From: Allofournierella_A excrementavium | GTDB taxonomy: Bacteria > Bacillota > Clostridia > Oscillospirales > Ruminococcaceae | Reading direction: 5' to 3' | DNA: 64,000 bases | Assembly: GCA_019120375.1 (NCBI GenBank) | Contig: DWVE01000073.1 | Coordinates: forward strand, 9,012 to 73,011 | In this document: positions 8,639-17,404 of the stretch, piece after piece | Layout of the letters: every line of letters begins with the position of its first letter | How positions within the stretch are numbered: position 1 is the stretch's first letter | Translations under genes and position numbers: made by a program | The notes under the pieces: model-generated | What the model was told of the DNA's origin: nothing | Database searches by the model: none | Seen by the model: the letters and a program-made list of their open reading frames with translations, nothing else

Positions 8639-9403
8639 ATGCGAATGCGATTCAAACCCTACGCGCGGCCGGAGCTTCTGGCCACCGACTGGCACGCCCA
8701 CGAGCCGCTGGAAAACAAGGGCCGCTGGCGCAGCCTCTTCGCCCGGCCCGGCCAGCCCTTCCACCTGGAACTGGGCTGCGGCAAGGGCGGCTATCTGGCG
8801 CAGCTTTCCTCCGCCCACCCGGAGGTGAACTACCTGGGGGTGGACATCACCGACAAGGTGCTGATCCTGGCCAAGCGCAAGATCGAGAAGGCCTACGCCG
8901 AAAAGGGCATGCCGGTGGACAACGTGCTCATCGCCAGCTTCGACATCGAGCGCATCGCGAACGTGATGGACGAGCGGGACGAGGTGCAGCGCATCTACAT
9001 CAACTTCTGCAACCCCTGGAACCGCAAGCTGGCCCACAAAAAGCACCGGCTCACCCACACGCGGCAGCTGGCGCTCTACCGGCGGATGCTGGCGGACGGG
9101 GGCGAGGTGTGGTTCAAGACCGACGACGAGGGTCTCTTCAACGACAGCCTGGCCTACTTTGCCGAGGCGGGCTTTGAGATCACTTGGCAGACGCGGGACC
9201 TCCACGCCGACGAGCCGGCCTGGAACATCCGCACCGAGCACGAGGCCATGTTCACCGAGCAGGGCATCAAGACCAAGGCCCTCATCGCCCGCAAGCTGCC
9301 GCTGGAAAACGAGCAGCAGGCGCTGGCCGAGGTCATCGCAAAGCGCACCGCCATCGAAAAGGCGGAGAGCGCCGCCTGGCGCGCCGAGCACGGCGAGGGC
9401 TAA
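8639..9403 (+). CDS. trmB: tRNA (guanine-N7-)-methyltransferase
   Basis: SAM-dependent methyltransferase that makes m7G46 in the tRNA variable loop. It has 254 residues, slightly long for the family because of a C-terminal extension rich in Glu and Ala. The SAM-binding motif LELGCGKGGYL is at about 43-53. The catalytic/tRNA-binding segment reads NFCNPWNRKLAHKKHRL, the Firmicute variant of the usual FPDPWPK motif, and FKTDDEGLF follows. The start has TAAGGAGAAA upstream, overlapping the stop of the preceding gene. Likely co-transcribed with the editing protein. Confidence 0.95.
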   Translation: MRMRFKPYARPELLATDWHAHEPLENKGRWRSLFARPGQPFHLELGCGKGGYLAQLSSAHPEVNYLGVDITDKVLILAKRKIEKAYAEKGMPVDNVLIASFDIERIANVMDERDEVQRIYINFCNPWNRKLAHKKHRLTHTRQLALYRRMLADGGEVWFKTDDEGLFNDSLAYFAEAGFEITWQTRDLHADEPAWNIRTEHEAMFTEQGIKTKALIARKLPLENEQQALAEVIAKRTAIEKAESAAWRAEHGEG

Positions 9404-9471
9404 AGGCGGCAAAGGGCCCGATGCGGCGGGCCCCTGCGCGGCAAAACAAAAGCAAGGGGTAGGGAATTACT

Positions 9472-10893
9472 ATGGTAGAACTGATACGGACCGTCAACGG
9501 AGCGGTCAACGACTTTATCTGGGGCGTGCCGGCGATGGTGTGCATCCTGGGCGTGGGGCTGCTGCTCAGCGTGCGCACCCGCTTTTTGCAGATCCGCAAG
9601 TTCCCCTATGCCATCCGCACCACCCTGGGGCGGATGTTCCGCAAGAAGGACGCGGCCGACGGGGCCATGACCCCCTTCCAGGCCGTGTGCACGGCGCTGG
9701 CCGCCACCGTGGGCACCGGCAACATCGCCGGAGTGGCGGGGGCCATCGCCATCGGCGGGCCGGGGGCGGTGTTCTGGATGTGGTGCTCGGCGCTGCTGGG
9801 CATGTGCACCAAGTTCTCCGAGGTCACCCTGGCGCTTCACTTCCGGGAGCGCAGCGCCGGGGGGAACTGGACCGGCGGCCCCATGTACTACATCAAAAAC
9901 GGCCTGGGCAAACGCTGGCAGTGGCTGGCGGTGCTCTATTCCCTGTTCGGCGTGCTCACGGTGTTCGGCACCGGCAACGCCACCCAGGTGAACACCATCG
10001 TCACCTCCATCGACGCGGCCCTTTTGCAGTACGGCCTGGCGGGCGAGGGCGCGCTGCCCATGCTCAACCTCATCGTGGGCGTCTTCGTGGCCATGCTGGT
10101 GGCCCTGGTGCTGCTGGGCGGCATCAAGCGCATCGGCAGCGTGGCCGAAAAGCTGGTGCCCTTCATGGCGCTGCTGTATGTGGCGCTGGCGCTGGGCGTG
10201 GTGGCGCTGAACTTCCAACGGCTGCCCGGCGTGCTGGCGGCCATCGTGGGCGGCGCCTTCCAGCCCCGGGCCTTCACCGGCGGCGTGGTGGGCAGCGTGT
10301 TCCTGAGCCTGAAAAAGGGCGTGTCCCGGGGCATCTTCTCCAACGAGGCGGGCCTTGGCACCGGCAGCATCGCCCACGCTTGTGCCGACACCAAAAAGCC
10401 GGTGAAGCAGGGCATGTTCGGCATCTTCGAGGTCTTTGCCGACACCATCGTCATCTGCACCCTCACCGCCCTGGTCATCCTGTGCAGCGGCACGCCGGTG
10501 CCCTACGGCGCCGAGGCCGGCGCCGAGCTGACCATCTCCGGCTTCACCGCCGCCTACGGCAGCTGGGTGTCGCTGTTCACCATGGTGGCGCTGTGCTGCT
10601 TTGCCTTCTCCACTATCATCGGCTGGGGGCTCTACGGCTCCACCTGCATCTCTTACCTGTGCCGCACCGAAAAGGTCATCCGCCCCTTCCTGGTGGTCTA
10701 CTCCTTCGTGGCCATCCTGGGCGCCACGGTGGACCTGGGCCTTCTGTGGAGCATCGCCGACACCTTCAACGGCCTGATGGCCATCCCGAACCTCATCGCG
10801 CTGCTGCTGCTTTCCGGCACGGTGGTTCGCCTTGTGCGGGAGTTCTTTGCCGGCGAGGGCAAAGAGAGCGCCCGGGCCGAAAGCTCCAACTGA
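9472..10893 (+). CDS. alanine/glycine:cation symporter (AGCS family)
   Basis: Integral membrane symporter of 473 residues that should import alanine or glycine with sodium. It has about 10-11 hydrophobic segments and the family signatures ATVGTGNIAGVAGAI (about 78-92), GGPMYYIKNGLG, and GIFSNEAGLGTGSIAHA (about 283-299). Length and order fit the family. The gap to trmB is 68 bases and holds a small GGGCCC hairpin but no clear promoter. Being next to an alanyl-tRNA editing gene may be coincidence. A 19-bp hairpin follows the stop. Confidence 0.95.
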   Translation: MVELIRTVNGAVNDFIWGVPAMVCILGVGLLLSVRTRFLQIRKFPYAIRTTLGRMFRKKDAADGAMTPFQAVCTALAATVGTGNIAGVAGAIAIGGPGAVFWMWCSALLGMCTKFSEVTLALHFRERSAGGNWTGGPMYYIKNGLGKRWQWLAVLYSLFGVLTVFGTGNATQVNTIVTSIDAALLQYGLAGEGALPMLNLIVGVFVAMLVALVLLGGIKRIGSVAEKLVPFMALLYVALALGVVALNFQRLPGVLAAIVGGAFQPRAFTGGVVGSVFLSLKKGVSRGIFSNEAGLGTGSIAHACADTKKPVKQGMFGIFEVFADTIVICTLTALVILCSGTPVPYGAEAGAELTISGFTAAYGSWVSLFTMVALCCFAFSTIIGWGLYGSTCISYLCRTEKVIRPFLVVYSFVAILGATVDLGLLWSIADTFNGLMAIPNLIALLLLSGTVVRLVREFFAGEGKESARAESSN

Positions 10894-10902
10894 AAAAAGA
10901 AC

Positions 10903-10943
10903 GCGGAAAGCCCCGCGGAGAACTTCTCCGCGGGGCTTTCCGC
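10903..10943. terminator. 19-bp hairpin between convergent genes
   Basis: Perfect 19-bp stem (10903-10921 with 10925-10943) around a 3-base loop. A T tract follows only on the minus strand, so it is best placed to end the BCCT operon; it may also stop the symporter transcript. Confidence 0.7.
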
Positions 10944-10977
10944 ATGTTGTGAAAAGGAGCACTGCCCAAAAGGCAGG

Positions 10978-12539
10978 TCATTGGGAAATATCTGCTTCGT
11001 CTTCGCTGCGGGACGGGAAGAAGAACACCTTCACCGCCGCGGCGATCTGCAGGATGATGAGGATGGAGAACACGCTGCCGATGGACACCACCATGTAGCG
11101 CACGCCGTCGTTGCCCTTGCCGCCGGAGGCGTAGGCCATCAGCAGGAAGGACAGCAGCCCGATGGCCACGCCCCAGGCGATCTTCACCGGGGCGGGGGCC
11201 TCGTCGCCGATCCTGCGCCCGCGCATGCACAGCGCCGAGATCACCGTGATGCTGTTGTCCGCGCTGGTGGAAAAGGAAATGAGCATCACGAACAGCGTCA
11301 CCGGCACCAGAACGGCGCTCAGGGGCAGCTGGCGGATGAAGCTCCAGATGGCGGCGTAGGTGCCGTTCTCCTGCATCACGGCGGCCAGATCCACCACGCC
11401 GGAGAGCTGCCAGTCGATGGCGCAGCCGCCGAAGACGGAGAACCAGACCACCGCAAAGAGGCTGGGCATGATCCAGTTGACGATCAGCACCTCCCGGATG
11501 GTGTGGCCGTAGCTCAGCTGGGCCAGGAACACGCCGGTCACCGGCGCAAAGGCCATCCAGAAGGTCCAGTTGTAGATGGTCCACCACTTGATGAGGTTCT
11601 CGCCGCCGGCGGTGCCGGTGTCGAAGGTCCACAGGGGCAGGTTCTGCAGCCAGTAGCCCAGGGAGGAGGTGCCGGCGTTCAGGATCCAGGCCAGCGAGCC
11701 GCCCATCAGGGCCACCACCAGCAGCAGGAGCATGTAGAACCTGAAGTTCAGCCGGGCGAAGAACTTGATGCCCTTGTCCACGCCGCTCAGGGAGGACAGC
11801 AGATACACCACCGTGGTCACCGCCATGACGGCGAACATCACCGGCGCGCCCACCGTGAGGCCGTACACCTGCTTCAGGCAGGAGGTCACCAGGCCGATGA
11901 AGGTGCCCAGCGTGCCCACGATGGCCAGCGCCAGCGCCAGCACGGCGGACATGTCCACCAGGGCGGCCACGCCGGGGCGGCTCGCCTTGTCGCCGAACAG
12001 GGGCGACAGGGTGCTGGAGATGGTCAGGGGCTTTTTCTTGTTGTAGCACACATAGGCGATGAGCACCCCGCACACGCCGTAGAAGGCGTAGGGGAAGAAG
12101 GCCACTCGTGGAAGGTGCGGCCCAAAGCGAAGAGCACCGCCTCGGAGGAGCCGGGCTCGATGCCGTAGCCCTCCAGTTCGCCCCACACGCTCTCCAGGAA
12201 GGTGATGGGCTGGGCCACGCCCGAGGACACGATGCTGGCCCCGATGCCGCCGGTCAGGGACATGGCGAACCAGGTCCAGAAGCTGTATTTGGGTTTTGCG
12301 TCCTTGCCGCCGATGCGGATGTCGCCCTTGCGGGAGAACAGCAGCAGGCAGCACAGCACAAACAGCGCCGCCATGATGAACTGATACATCCAGCTCAGGT
12401 TCACATAGGACCAGTTGAACACCGCCTGAAAGCAGTTGATGAGGAGTTTGTTGTTCACCAGCCCCACCACGCCGGCGCCCAGCACCAGCAGGAAGGCGGG
12501 GAAAAACACGCCCTTGCGCAGGGAGGTCTTGCTGTTCAT
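10978..12539 (-). pseudogene. BCCT-family transporter, broken by one frameshift
   Basis: Betaine/choline/carnitine-type secondary transporter. Joined across the break it would have about 520 residues and 12 membrane segments, the normal size. It starts at 12539 with AGAGGGAA before the ATG and reads cleanly to about residue 145 (RTFHEW). The frame then shifts by one base at about 12100-12106. The rest (AFFPYAFYG onward) continues in the next frame to the stop at 10978. Adding one G to the GG of GAGTGGCC restores the expected HWAFFPYAFYG-like join. The hallmark aromatic region here reads YNWTFWMAFAP, which differs from the usual FYWAWW pattern, so the substrate may not be a classic betaine. 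Last gene of the operon. The break may be genuine or a base-calling error. Confidence 0.85.
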
Positions 12540-12570
12540 ATCACGGTTCCCTCTCTTTGGCCCAAGGCGC

Positions 12571-14055
12571 TCACTTGCGCAGGCTTGCGGCGTAGAAATC
12601 GTGCACCCGGCTCAGCAGGGGCTCGTTGTCCCGCTTGCCGGGGTCGGCGGCCCGCAGCTTGCGGATGGAGGCGCAGATGCGCTCTTCGGCGGCCTTTTCC
12701 TTGCCGGAAAACGCCTTGCCGGCGCCCCAGCTCTGCTCGCCGTTCACAAAGGTCATGCGCACGCTGGCGCGGGTGCCCCGCTGCACCAGCATGGCCAGGG
12801 GGTCAAGGCCCGGGTCGGTGTAGGGGCGGGTGAGGCTTTCCAGGCTGACGCAGACGAAGTCGGCGTTGCAGCCCTCCTTCAGAACGCCCTGGGACAGGCG
12901 CCGCGCGGCCTCGGTGGCGCCCCGGGAGGTGGCCATCTTCAGCACGTCCAGATAGGGCACGCCGCCGTCCACGCCGTTGTGGCGGTTGTTCAGCCAGGCC
13001 ACCCGGATCTCCCGCAGATAGTCCTGGTCGTCGTCAAAGGCGCAGCCGTCCAGGCCGATGCCGCAGGCAAGGCCCAGCTCGCAGGCGCGGCGCATGTTGA
13101 ACGCGCCGCTGCGCAGCCGCAGGTTGGAGGAGGGGTTGGTCACCAGATGGGCGCCGGAGGCGGCGATCAGCTGCAGGTCCTCCTCGTCCAGCCAGACGGC
13201 GTGGGCAAAGGAGACCCAGGGCCCCAAAAAGCCGATGTCCTGGTAGTGCTGGATGAAGCTCTTGCCCCAGGTGCGCCGGGCATACTCCGCCTGATACTGG
13301 GTCTCCAGCAGGTGCAGGTGGATGTACATGCCGTGGGCCAGGGCGTATTCCTTCATGCGCAGCAGCGCCTCGTCGCTGCACCACTGGCCGCCGTTGGGAT
13401 GCAGCTGCACCTCCACCCAGCCCTCGTCGATCTCCTTGCGCAGGCCGTCCTGGATGCGCTCCACCAGCTCCAGATACTCGTCGATGGTCATGATGCGGTC
13501 GCGGATGCCGGCGGCGAAGTTGGTGCGCAGAGGCTCGGGCAGAGACTCGATGAACTTGTCGCGGTCGTAGTAGATGCGCTTGTTCTGGTCCAGATACAGC
13601 GGGCAGAGGATGCTGCGCACCCCCGCGTCCCGGTAGCCCCGGGCCGCCTGGATCATCTCCTGGCAGATGTCGCCGAAGTTGTTGGGGTTGTGGCTGTGCA
13701 GCACGGTGCCCACGCCCGCCGAGGCAAGGCGCACGCCGTCATAGAAGCAGGCGTCGTAGTGGGGGATGGCGGGCAGCTTGTTCAGGTCCTGCAGCCACAC
13801 CTCCAGCGCCTGGTCGGGGGTGCCGAAGGACACCGGCGACATGCCGCGGCCGTGGTCATGGGCGTTCACGAAGGCGGGCAGCATCAGCCAGTCCGCGTCC
13901 TCCAGCAGCTGCGCGCCGGGGGCTTCCTTCACCAGTTCGGCCTTGGGGCCGATGCGGCGCACCACGCCGTCCCGGACCAGAACGGCCCGGTCCTCGGCCA
14001 CCGCGCCGGAGACGCCGTCCCACAGGCAGCCGGGCACAACGATAAACTCTTTCAT
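12571..14055 (-). CDS. amidohydrolase-superfamily deaminase/hydrolase
   Basis: Metal-dependent hydrolase of 494 residues, in the branch with TRZ/ATZ chlorohydrolases, guanine deaminase and MTA/SAH deaminase. Metal-ligand motifs are NAHDHGRG near 64 (the HxH pair), HLHLLET near 245, SFAHAVWL near 282 and GLDGCAFDD near 343 (the Asp). The small N- and C-terminal beta domains of the family are present. It sits between an SDR gene and a BCCT transporter in one operon. This suggests a small imported nitrogen compound is cut and then oxidised or reduced; the substrate cannot be read from sequence. ATG at 14055, with AAAGGAG upstream. Confidence 0.85.
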   Translation of the reverse strand: MKEFIVVPGCLWDGVSGAVAEDRAVLVRDGVVRRIGPKAELVKEAPGAQLLEDADWLMLPAFVNAHDHGRGMSPVSFGTPDQALEVWLQDLNKLPAIPHYDACFYDGVRLASAGVGTVLHSHNPNNFGDICQEMIQAARGYRDAGVRSILCPLYLDQNKRIYYDRDKFIESLPEPLRTNFAAGIRDRIMTIDEYLELVERIQDGLRKEIDEGWVEVQLHPNGGQWCSDEALLRMKEYALAHGMYIHLHLLETQYQAEYARRTWGKSFIQHYQDIGFLGPWVSFAHAVWLDEEDLQLIAASGAHLVTNPSSNLRLRSGAFNMRRACELGLACGIGLDGCAFDDDQDYLREIRVAWLNNRHNGVDGGVPYLDVLKMATSRGATEAARRLSQGVLKEGCNADFVCVSLESLTRPYTDPGLDPLAMLVQRGTRASVRMTFVNGEQSWGAGKAFSGKEKAAEERICASIRKLRAADPGKRDNEPLLSRVHDFYAASLRK

Positions 14056-14093
14056 GGAATGTTACGCTCCTTTCCCAAAACGGAAACAGCAAA

Positions 14094-14120
14094 GGCGCGC
14101 GGCGGCATGCGCCGCGCGCC
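14094..14120. repeat. intergenic hairpin inside the catabolic operon
   Basis: A perfect 11-bp GC stem (14094-14104 with 14110-14120) and 5-base loop between the SDR and amidohydrolase genes, with no T tract. It could stabilise an mRNA end or partly attenuate transcription of the two downstream genes. Confidence 0.4.
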
Positions 14121-14143
14121 GGACAAAGCTTGTTTTGCGCGGT

Positions 14144-14920
14144 TTATTTTGCCCGCTTGTAGTTCAGATACAGCGAAGCCTCGGTGCCGCCGTCCACCAC
14201 GATGGCCTGGCCGGTGATGGCGCGGGCCTCGTCGCTGGCCAAAAACAGCGCCGTCTCGGCGATGTCGCGGGCCTGGATCTCAAAGGGCGCGGGCTGGTAG
14301 GTGTCCAGGAAGCGCTGGCGGGCCTCGCCCTCAAAGCCGTTGTTCAGCGGGGTGTTCACAAAGCCCGGGCAGATGGCGTTGCAGCGGATGTTGCTGCGGG
14401 CGAAGTCGATGGCCACCGAGCGGGTGATGCTCAGCGCGCCGGCCTTGGCGGCGGAGTAGCCCAGCTTGTTGGGGGTGGGGCGGATGCCGTAGGTGCCGGC
14501 CAGGTTCAGAATCACGCCGCCGCCCTGCTTTTCCATGTAGGGGATGGAGTATTTGCAGCCCAGGAACACGCTCTCCATGTCCAGCGCCACCACCTTGCGG
14601 AAGTCCTCCACGCTGGTGGTCACGGCGGTGCCCATGGGGCTGATGCCGGCGATGGTGAAGTAGACGTCGATGCGGCCGAAGGTGTCCACCACGTCCTTGA
14701 AGAAGGCCTCCATGGCGGGGGCGTCGGTGATGTCCAGGGTGTAGGCCTTGGCCTTGCCGCCGGCGGCCAGGATGTTGTCCACGGTCTGCTGGGCGGCGGC
14801 GCCGTTGATGTCCACCACGCAGACGGTGGCGCCCTCCTGGGCGAACAGCTCGCTGGACACGCGGCCCATGCCGGAACCGCCGCCGGTGATGGCCACAACT
14901 TTATTTTCAAAACGCTTCAT
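14144..14920 (-). CDS. short-chain dehydrogenase/reductase
   Basis: NAD(P)-dependent oxidoreductase of the classical SDR family, 258 residues. The nucleotide-binding motif TGGGSGMG is at about 11-18. Asp37 in VVDING, at the end of the second strand, suggests a preference for NAD(H). The catalytic Tyr-Lys pair is in YSAAKAG near 153, with NLAGTYG before it and the PGFVNTPL loop after. It lies 49 bases downstream of the SLC13-like permease gene and 88 bases upstream of the amidohydrolase gene, all on the minus strand. It probably acts on an alcohol or ketone from the same catabolic route. Confidence 0.92.
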   Translation of the reverse strand: MKRFENKVVAITGGGSGMGRVSSELFAQEGATVCVVDINGAAAQQTVDNILAAGGKAKAYTLDITDAPAMEAFFKDVVDTFGRIDVYFTIAGISPMGTAVTTSVEDFRKVVALDMESVFLGCKYSIPYMEKQGGGVILNLAGTYGIRPTPNKLGYSAAKAGALSITRSVAIDFARSNIRCNAICPGFVNTPLNNGFEGEARQRFLDTYQPAPFEIQARDIAETALFLASDEARAITGQAIVVDGGTEASLYLNYKRAK

Positions 14921-14969
14921 GATAGCATTGCCTCCTTGATGTGATCGAAAAAGGGGATGAACGGGCGGC

Positions 14970-16253
14970 TCAGCCGAACGCCGGGAACAGGGTCATGGCG
15001 ATGAGCACGCCCACCACGCCGCGGACCACCGCGGGCACAAGGCCCACCTTGAGGATGGTCTTCTGGGTGTAGCCGCCGGCCTGCATGGCCATGGGCACCA
15101 CCGGGTTGGGCATGGGGGTGATGAGGGAGGACATGGACGCCAGCGAGCACAGGATGATGGGGCCGCGGGGGTCGCAGCCGATGGAGCTGCAGGTGATGAT
15201 GAGGATGGGGATGAGCACGGTGGTGGTGGCCTTGTTGTAGAGGAACGAGGTCATCAGGAAGGAGACGACGTAGAACACCGCGCCGATGAGGTAACCGTTG
15301 GTCACGCCGGAGAGCAGCGCCGCGGCGCCGTCGCCCAGCAGCTGGGCGGCGCCGGTGTTGCTCAGCGCCTCGCCCATCACGGTGACGCCCGCATACAGCA
15401 GCACCATGCTCATGTTCATGCGCACCAGGGCCTGCTGCTCGGTGAGCACGCCCGCCAGGGTCACGACGGCGGCGCCGGCCATGGTCACAGCCCAGGAGGG
15501 CAGGCCCAGCATCAGGCCGATGACCACCAGGATGAACACGCCGTAGCCGATGACCTCACGCACCGGCGACAGGGGCTCCTGCTCGCTGATGCTGGGGCCG
15601 GAGATGGCGGCCAGGGGGATGTCGGGCTCGTCGGGCATCATGCGGGGCAGCACGAAGATGGCCAGCAGCAGGGTCACGATGGCGGTGGGCAGAAAGACCA
15701 TCGTCTCGTTCCACATGCTCAGCATCTCGCCGGTCCAGCCGTAGGACTCAAGGTAGCCGTTCTGGGTGACGTACCAGGCGGCGTAGGGGCCGATGGGCTC
15801 GATGACGAAGGAGGTGGACACCACCGTCACGGCGATGGGGTACATCATCTTCGCGGGGCTCACCTTCAGCTGGGCGCACATGTTCATCACCAGCGGGTAG
15901 ACCATGGCGAACAGGGCGGGCAGGCTGGGCACGAACTGGCCCAGCAGGAAGATCACCAGAATGTAGGAAGCCAGAACCTTGGTGAAGGAACCGTTGGTGA
16001 TCTTGTACAGCAGTTTGGTGATGTTGTTCACCATCTGCGTGCGGGACAGGCCGGCGGCCACAATAAACATACCGGCCATGGTCAGCACGTTGTTGTTGCC
16101 GAAACCGGCGAACACCGTCTGGGCGTCCACGCAGCCGGTCACGAACAGGGCCACCACAACGCCCATGCTGGTAAAGGACATGGGCAGCTTGCGGTTGAAG
16201 AACAGAACGATCATGACCACGAAGATGACAAGGCAGATAACCATGCTGTTCAT
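14970..16253 (-). CDS. SLC13/DASS-like anion permease
   Basis: Integral membrane transporter of 427 residues with about 11-12 hydrophobic segments. It resembles bacterial SLC13-family (divalent anion:sodium) permeases, with the pattern GFGNNNVLTMAGMFIVAAGL in the first repeat and SMSSLITPMPNPVVPMA near the C-terminus. It is the first gene of the operon controlled from the shared region with the LysR gene. I start it at the ATG at 16253; AAGGAG lies 13 bases upstream, a little far. Two transporters of different families in one operon suggest import of one compound and exchange or export of another. Substrate not known. Confidence 0.85.
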   Translation of the reverse strand: MNSMVICLVIFVVMIVLFFNRKLPMSFTSMGVVVALFVTGCVDAQTVFAGFGNNNVLTMAGMFIVAAGLSRTQMVNNITKLLYKITNGSFTKVLASYILVIFLLGQFVPSLPALFAMVYPLVMNMCAQLKVSPAKMMYPIAVTVVSTSFVIEPIGPYAAWYVTQNGYLESYGWTGEMLSMWNETMVFLPTAIVTLLLAIFVLPRMMPDEPDIPLAAISGPSISEQEPLSPVREVIGYGVFILVVIGLMLGLPSWAVTMAGAAVVTLAGVLTEQQALVRMNMSMVLLYAGVTVMGEALSNTGAAQLLGDGAAALLSGVTNGYLIGAVFYVVSFLMTSFLYNKATTTVLIPILIITCSSIGCDPRGPIILCSLASMSSLITPMPNPVVPMAMQAGGYTQKTILKVGLVPAVVRGVVGVLIAMTLFPAFG

Positions 16254-16381
16254 ATCGTTTGACTCACTCCTTACAGGCAAATTAGCGATCGATGAAAAAA
16301 CGGACAGAACGCGGCGCACCGCGCGGGAGAGCGAACGCCGTGCCCCGGCCGGGCAGACACCGCTTGAATCGACAAAAGTCT

Positions 16382-16419
16382 GTTAAATTCTTCACGCTTC
16401 CCCTTGACAATCATTTAAC
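16382..16419. promoter_or_regulatory. putative LysR-type operator between divergent genes
   Basis: GTTAAAT (16382-16388) and ATTTAAC (16413-16419) form a 7-bp inverted repeat with 24 bases between. It overlaps the -35 box of the LysR gene and the -10 box of the opposing operon. The AT-rich arms and position suit a LysR-type site that controls both directions. Confidence 0.45.
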
Positions 16420-16432
16420 CACGGGGTATCCT
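16404..16432 (+). promoter_or_regulatory. promoter of the LysR regulator gene
   Basis: TTGACA at 16404-16409, 17 bases, then TATCCT at 16427-16432. The start codon follows at 16493. Confidence 0.6.
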
Positions 16433-16441
16433 TTTTGTAAA
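16413..16441 (-). promoter_or_regulatory. promoter of the catabolic operon
   Basis: On the minus strand TTTACA (16441-16436), 17 bases, then TTAAAT (16418-16413). It overlaps the opposing LysR promoter, so transcription in the two directions should be mutually exclusive or regulator-dependent. Confidence 0.45.
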
Positions 16442-16492
16442 GTGAAGGTTTATATAGGTAGCGTTGCGAAAATGTCAACGATGGAGGCAAAC

Positions 16493-17347
16493 ATGAACGT
16501 TGAAAAATGGCGCATCCTGGTGAACGCCGTGGACAGCGGCAGCATGGCCGCGGTGGCGGCCCAGACCAACTACACCACCTCCGGCGTGAGCCGCATCATC
16601 ACCACGCTGGAAGAGGAGATCGGCTTTCCGCTGCTGGTGCGCCACCACCGGGGCGTGACCCCCACCAACGAGTGCCGGCTGCTTCTGCCGGACGTGCGGG
16701 CCTTCCTCCACGCGGAGGAAAAGCTCAAGCAGCAGGTGGCCCAGCTGAACGGCCTGGAGATAGGCTCCCTCACCATCGGCACCGCCTACAGTTCCAGCTA
16801 TCCGCTGCTGACCAAGCAGGTGGTCAAATTCGTGGAGCGGTATCCCAACATCAAGGTGAGCGTTCTGTGGGGCTACAACCGGGAGCTGCGCCAGGCGGTG
16901 GTGGAGCGGCGCATCGACCTGTGCCTTGTGAGCCGGGGCGACGAGCCGCTGGACTGGATGCCCTTCCGCAAGGACCGGATGATGGTGCTGGTGGGCGAGG
17001 GCCATCCCCTCGCCGGGGAAAAGATGTTCCCCATCGAGGCGCTGGCCACCGAGCCCTACATCGACATCTGCTCCAGCCAGGAGACCGACGCGAACCAGAT
17101 CCTGGCCCGCTTCGGGGTGGAGCCCAACACCAAGTTCACCACCTCCGACCGCTACGCCGCCCACGAGATGGTGCGGGCGGGGCTGGGGGTGACCCTGGTC
17201 AACGAGACCCAGATCCTGCCCGAGCGGCAGGGCATCCGGGCCATTCCCCTTGCGCCGGCCCAGATGGTGGAGATCGGGCTGGCCTGCCTGCCCCAGGCCA
17301 CCCTGGCCACCCGCCGCTTCATCCGCTTTTGGAAAGAGGGCAGCTGA
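16493..17347 (+). CDS. LysR-family transcriptional regulator
   Basis: DNA-binding regulator of 284 residues. The N-terminal winged helix-turn-helix (about 1-60) has the family pattern AAVAAQTNYTTSGVSRIITTLEEE split over the recognition helix, followed by the linker helix and a two-lobed effector-binding domain (about 90-284). The ATG at 16493 has GGAGG 6 bases before it, whereas upstream in-frame ATGs lack a ribosome site. It is divergent from the SLC13-SDR-amidohydrolase-BCCT operon with overlapping promoters, the classic arrangement for a LysR activator of the neighbouring operon. Effector unknown. Confidence 0.95.
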   Translation: MNVEKWRILVNAVDSGSMAAVAAQTNYTTSGVSRIITTLEEEIGFPLLVRHHRGVTPTNECRLLLPDVRAFLHAEEKLKQQVAQLNGLEIGSLTIGTAYSSSYPLLTKQVVKFVERYPNIKVSVLWGYNRELRQAVVERRIDLCLVSRGDEPLDWMPFRKDRMMVLVGEGHPLAGEKMFPIEALATEPYIDICSSQETDANQILARFGVEPNTKFTTSDRYAAHEMVRAGLGVTLVNETQILPERQGIRAIPLAPAQMVEIGLACLPQATLATRRFIRFWKEGS

Positions 17348-17360
17348 AAAAAGCGCAAAA

Positions 17361-17392
17361 AAGGGCCCGGGGCAGCTTTGCCCCGGGCCCTT
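17361..17392. terminator. bidirectional hairpin
   Basis: 14-bp stem (17361-17374 with 17379-17392) and GCTT loop. An A run before it gives a T run on the minus strand. It separates the convergent LysR and HAD-phosphatase genes. Confidence 0.75.
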
Positions 17393-17404
17393 TCAGAATG
17401 CGTC

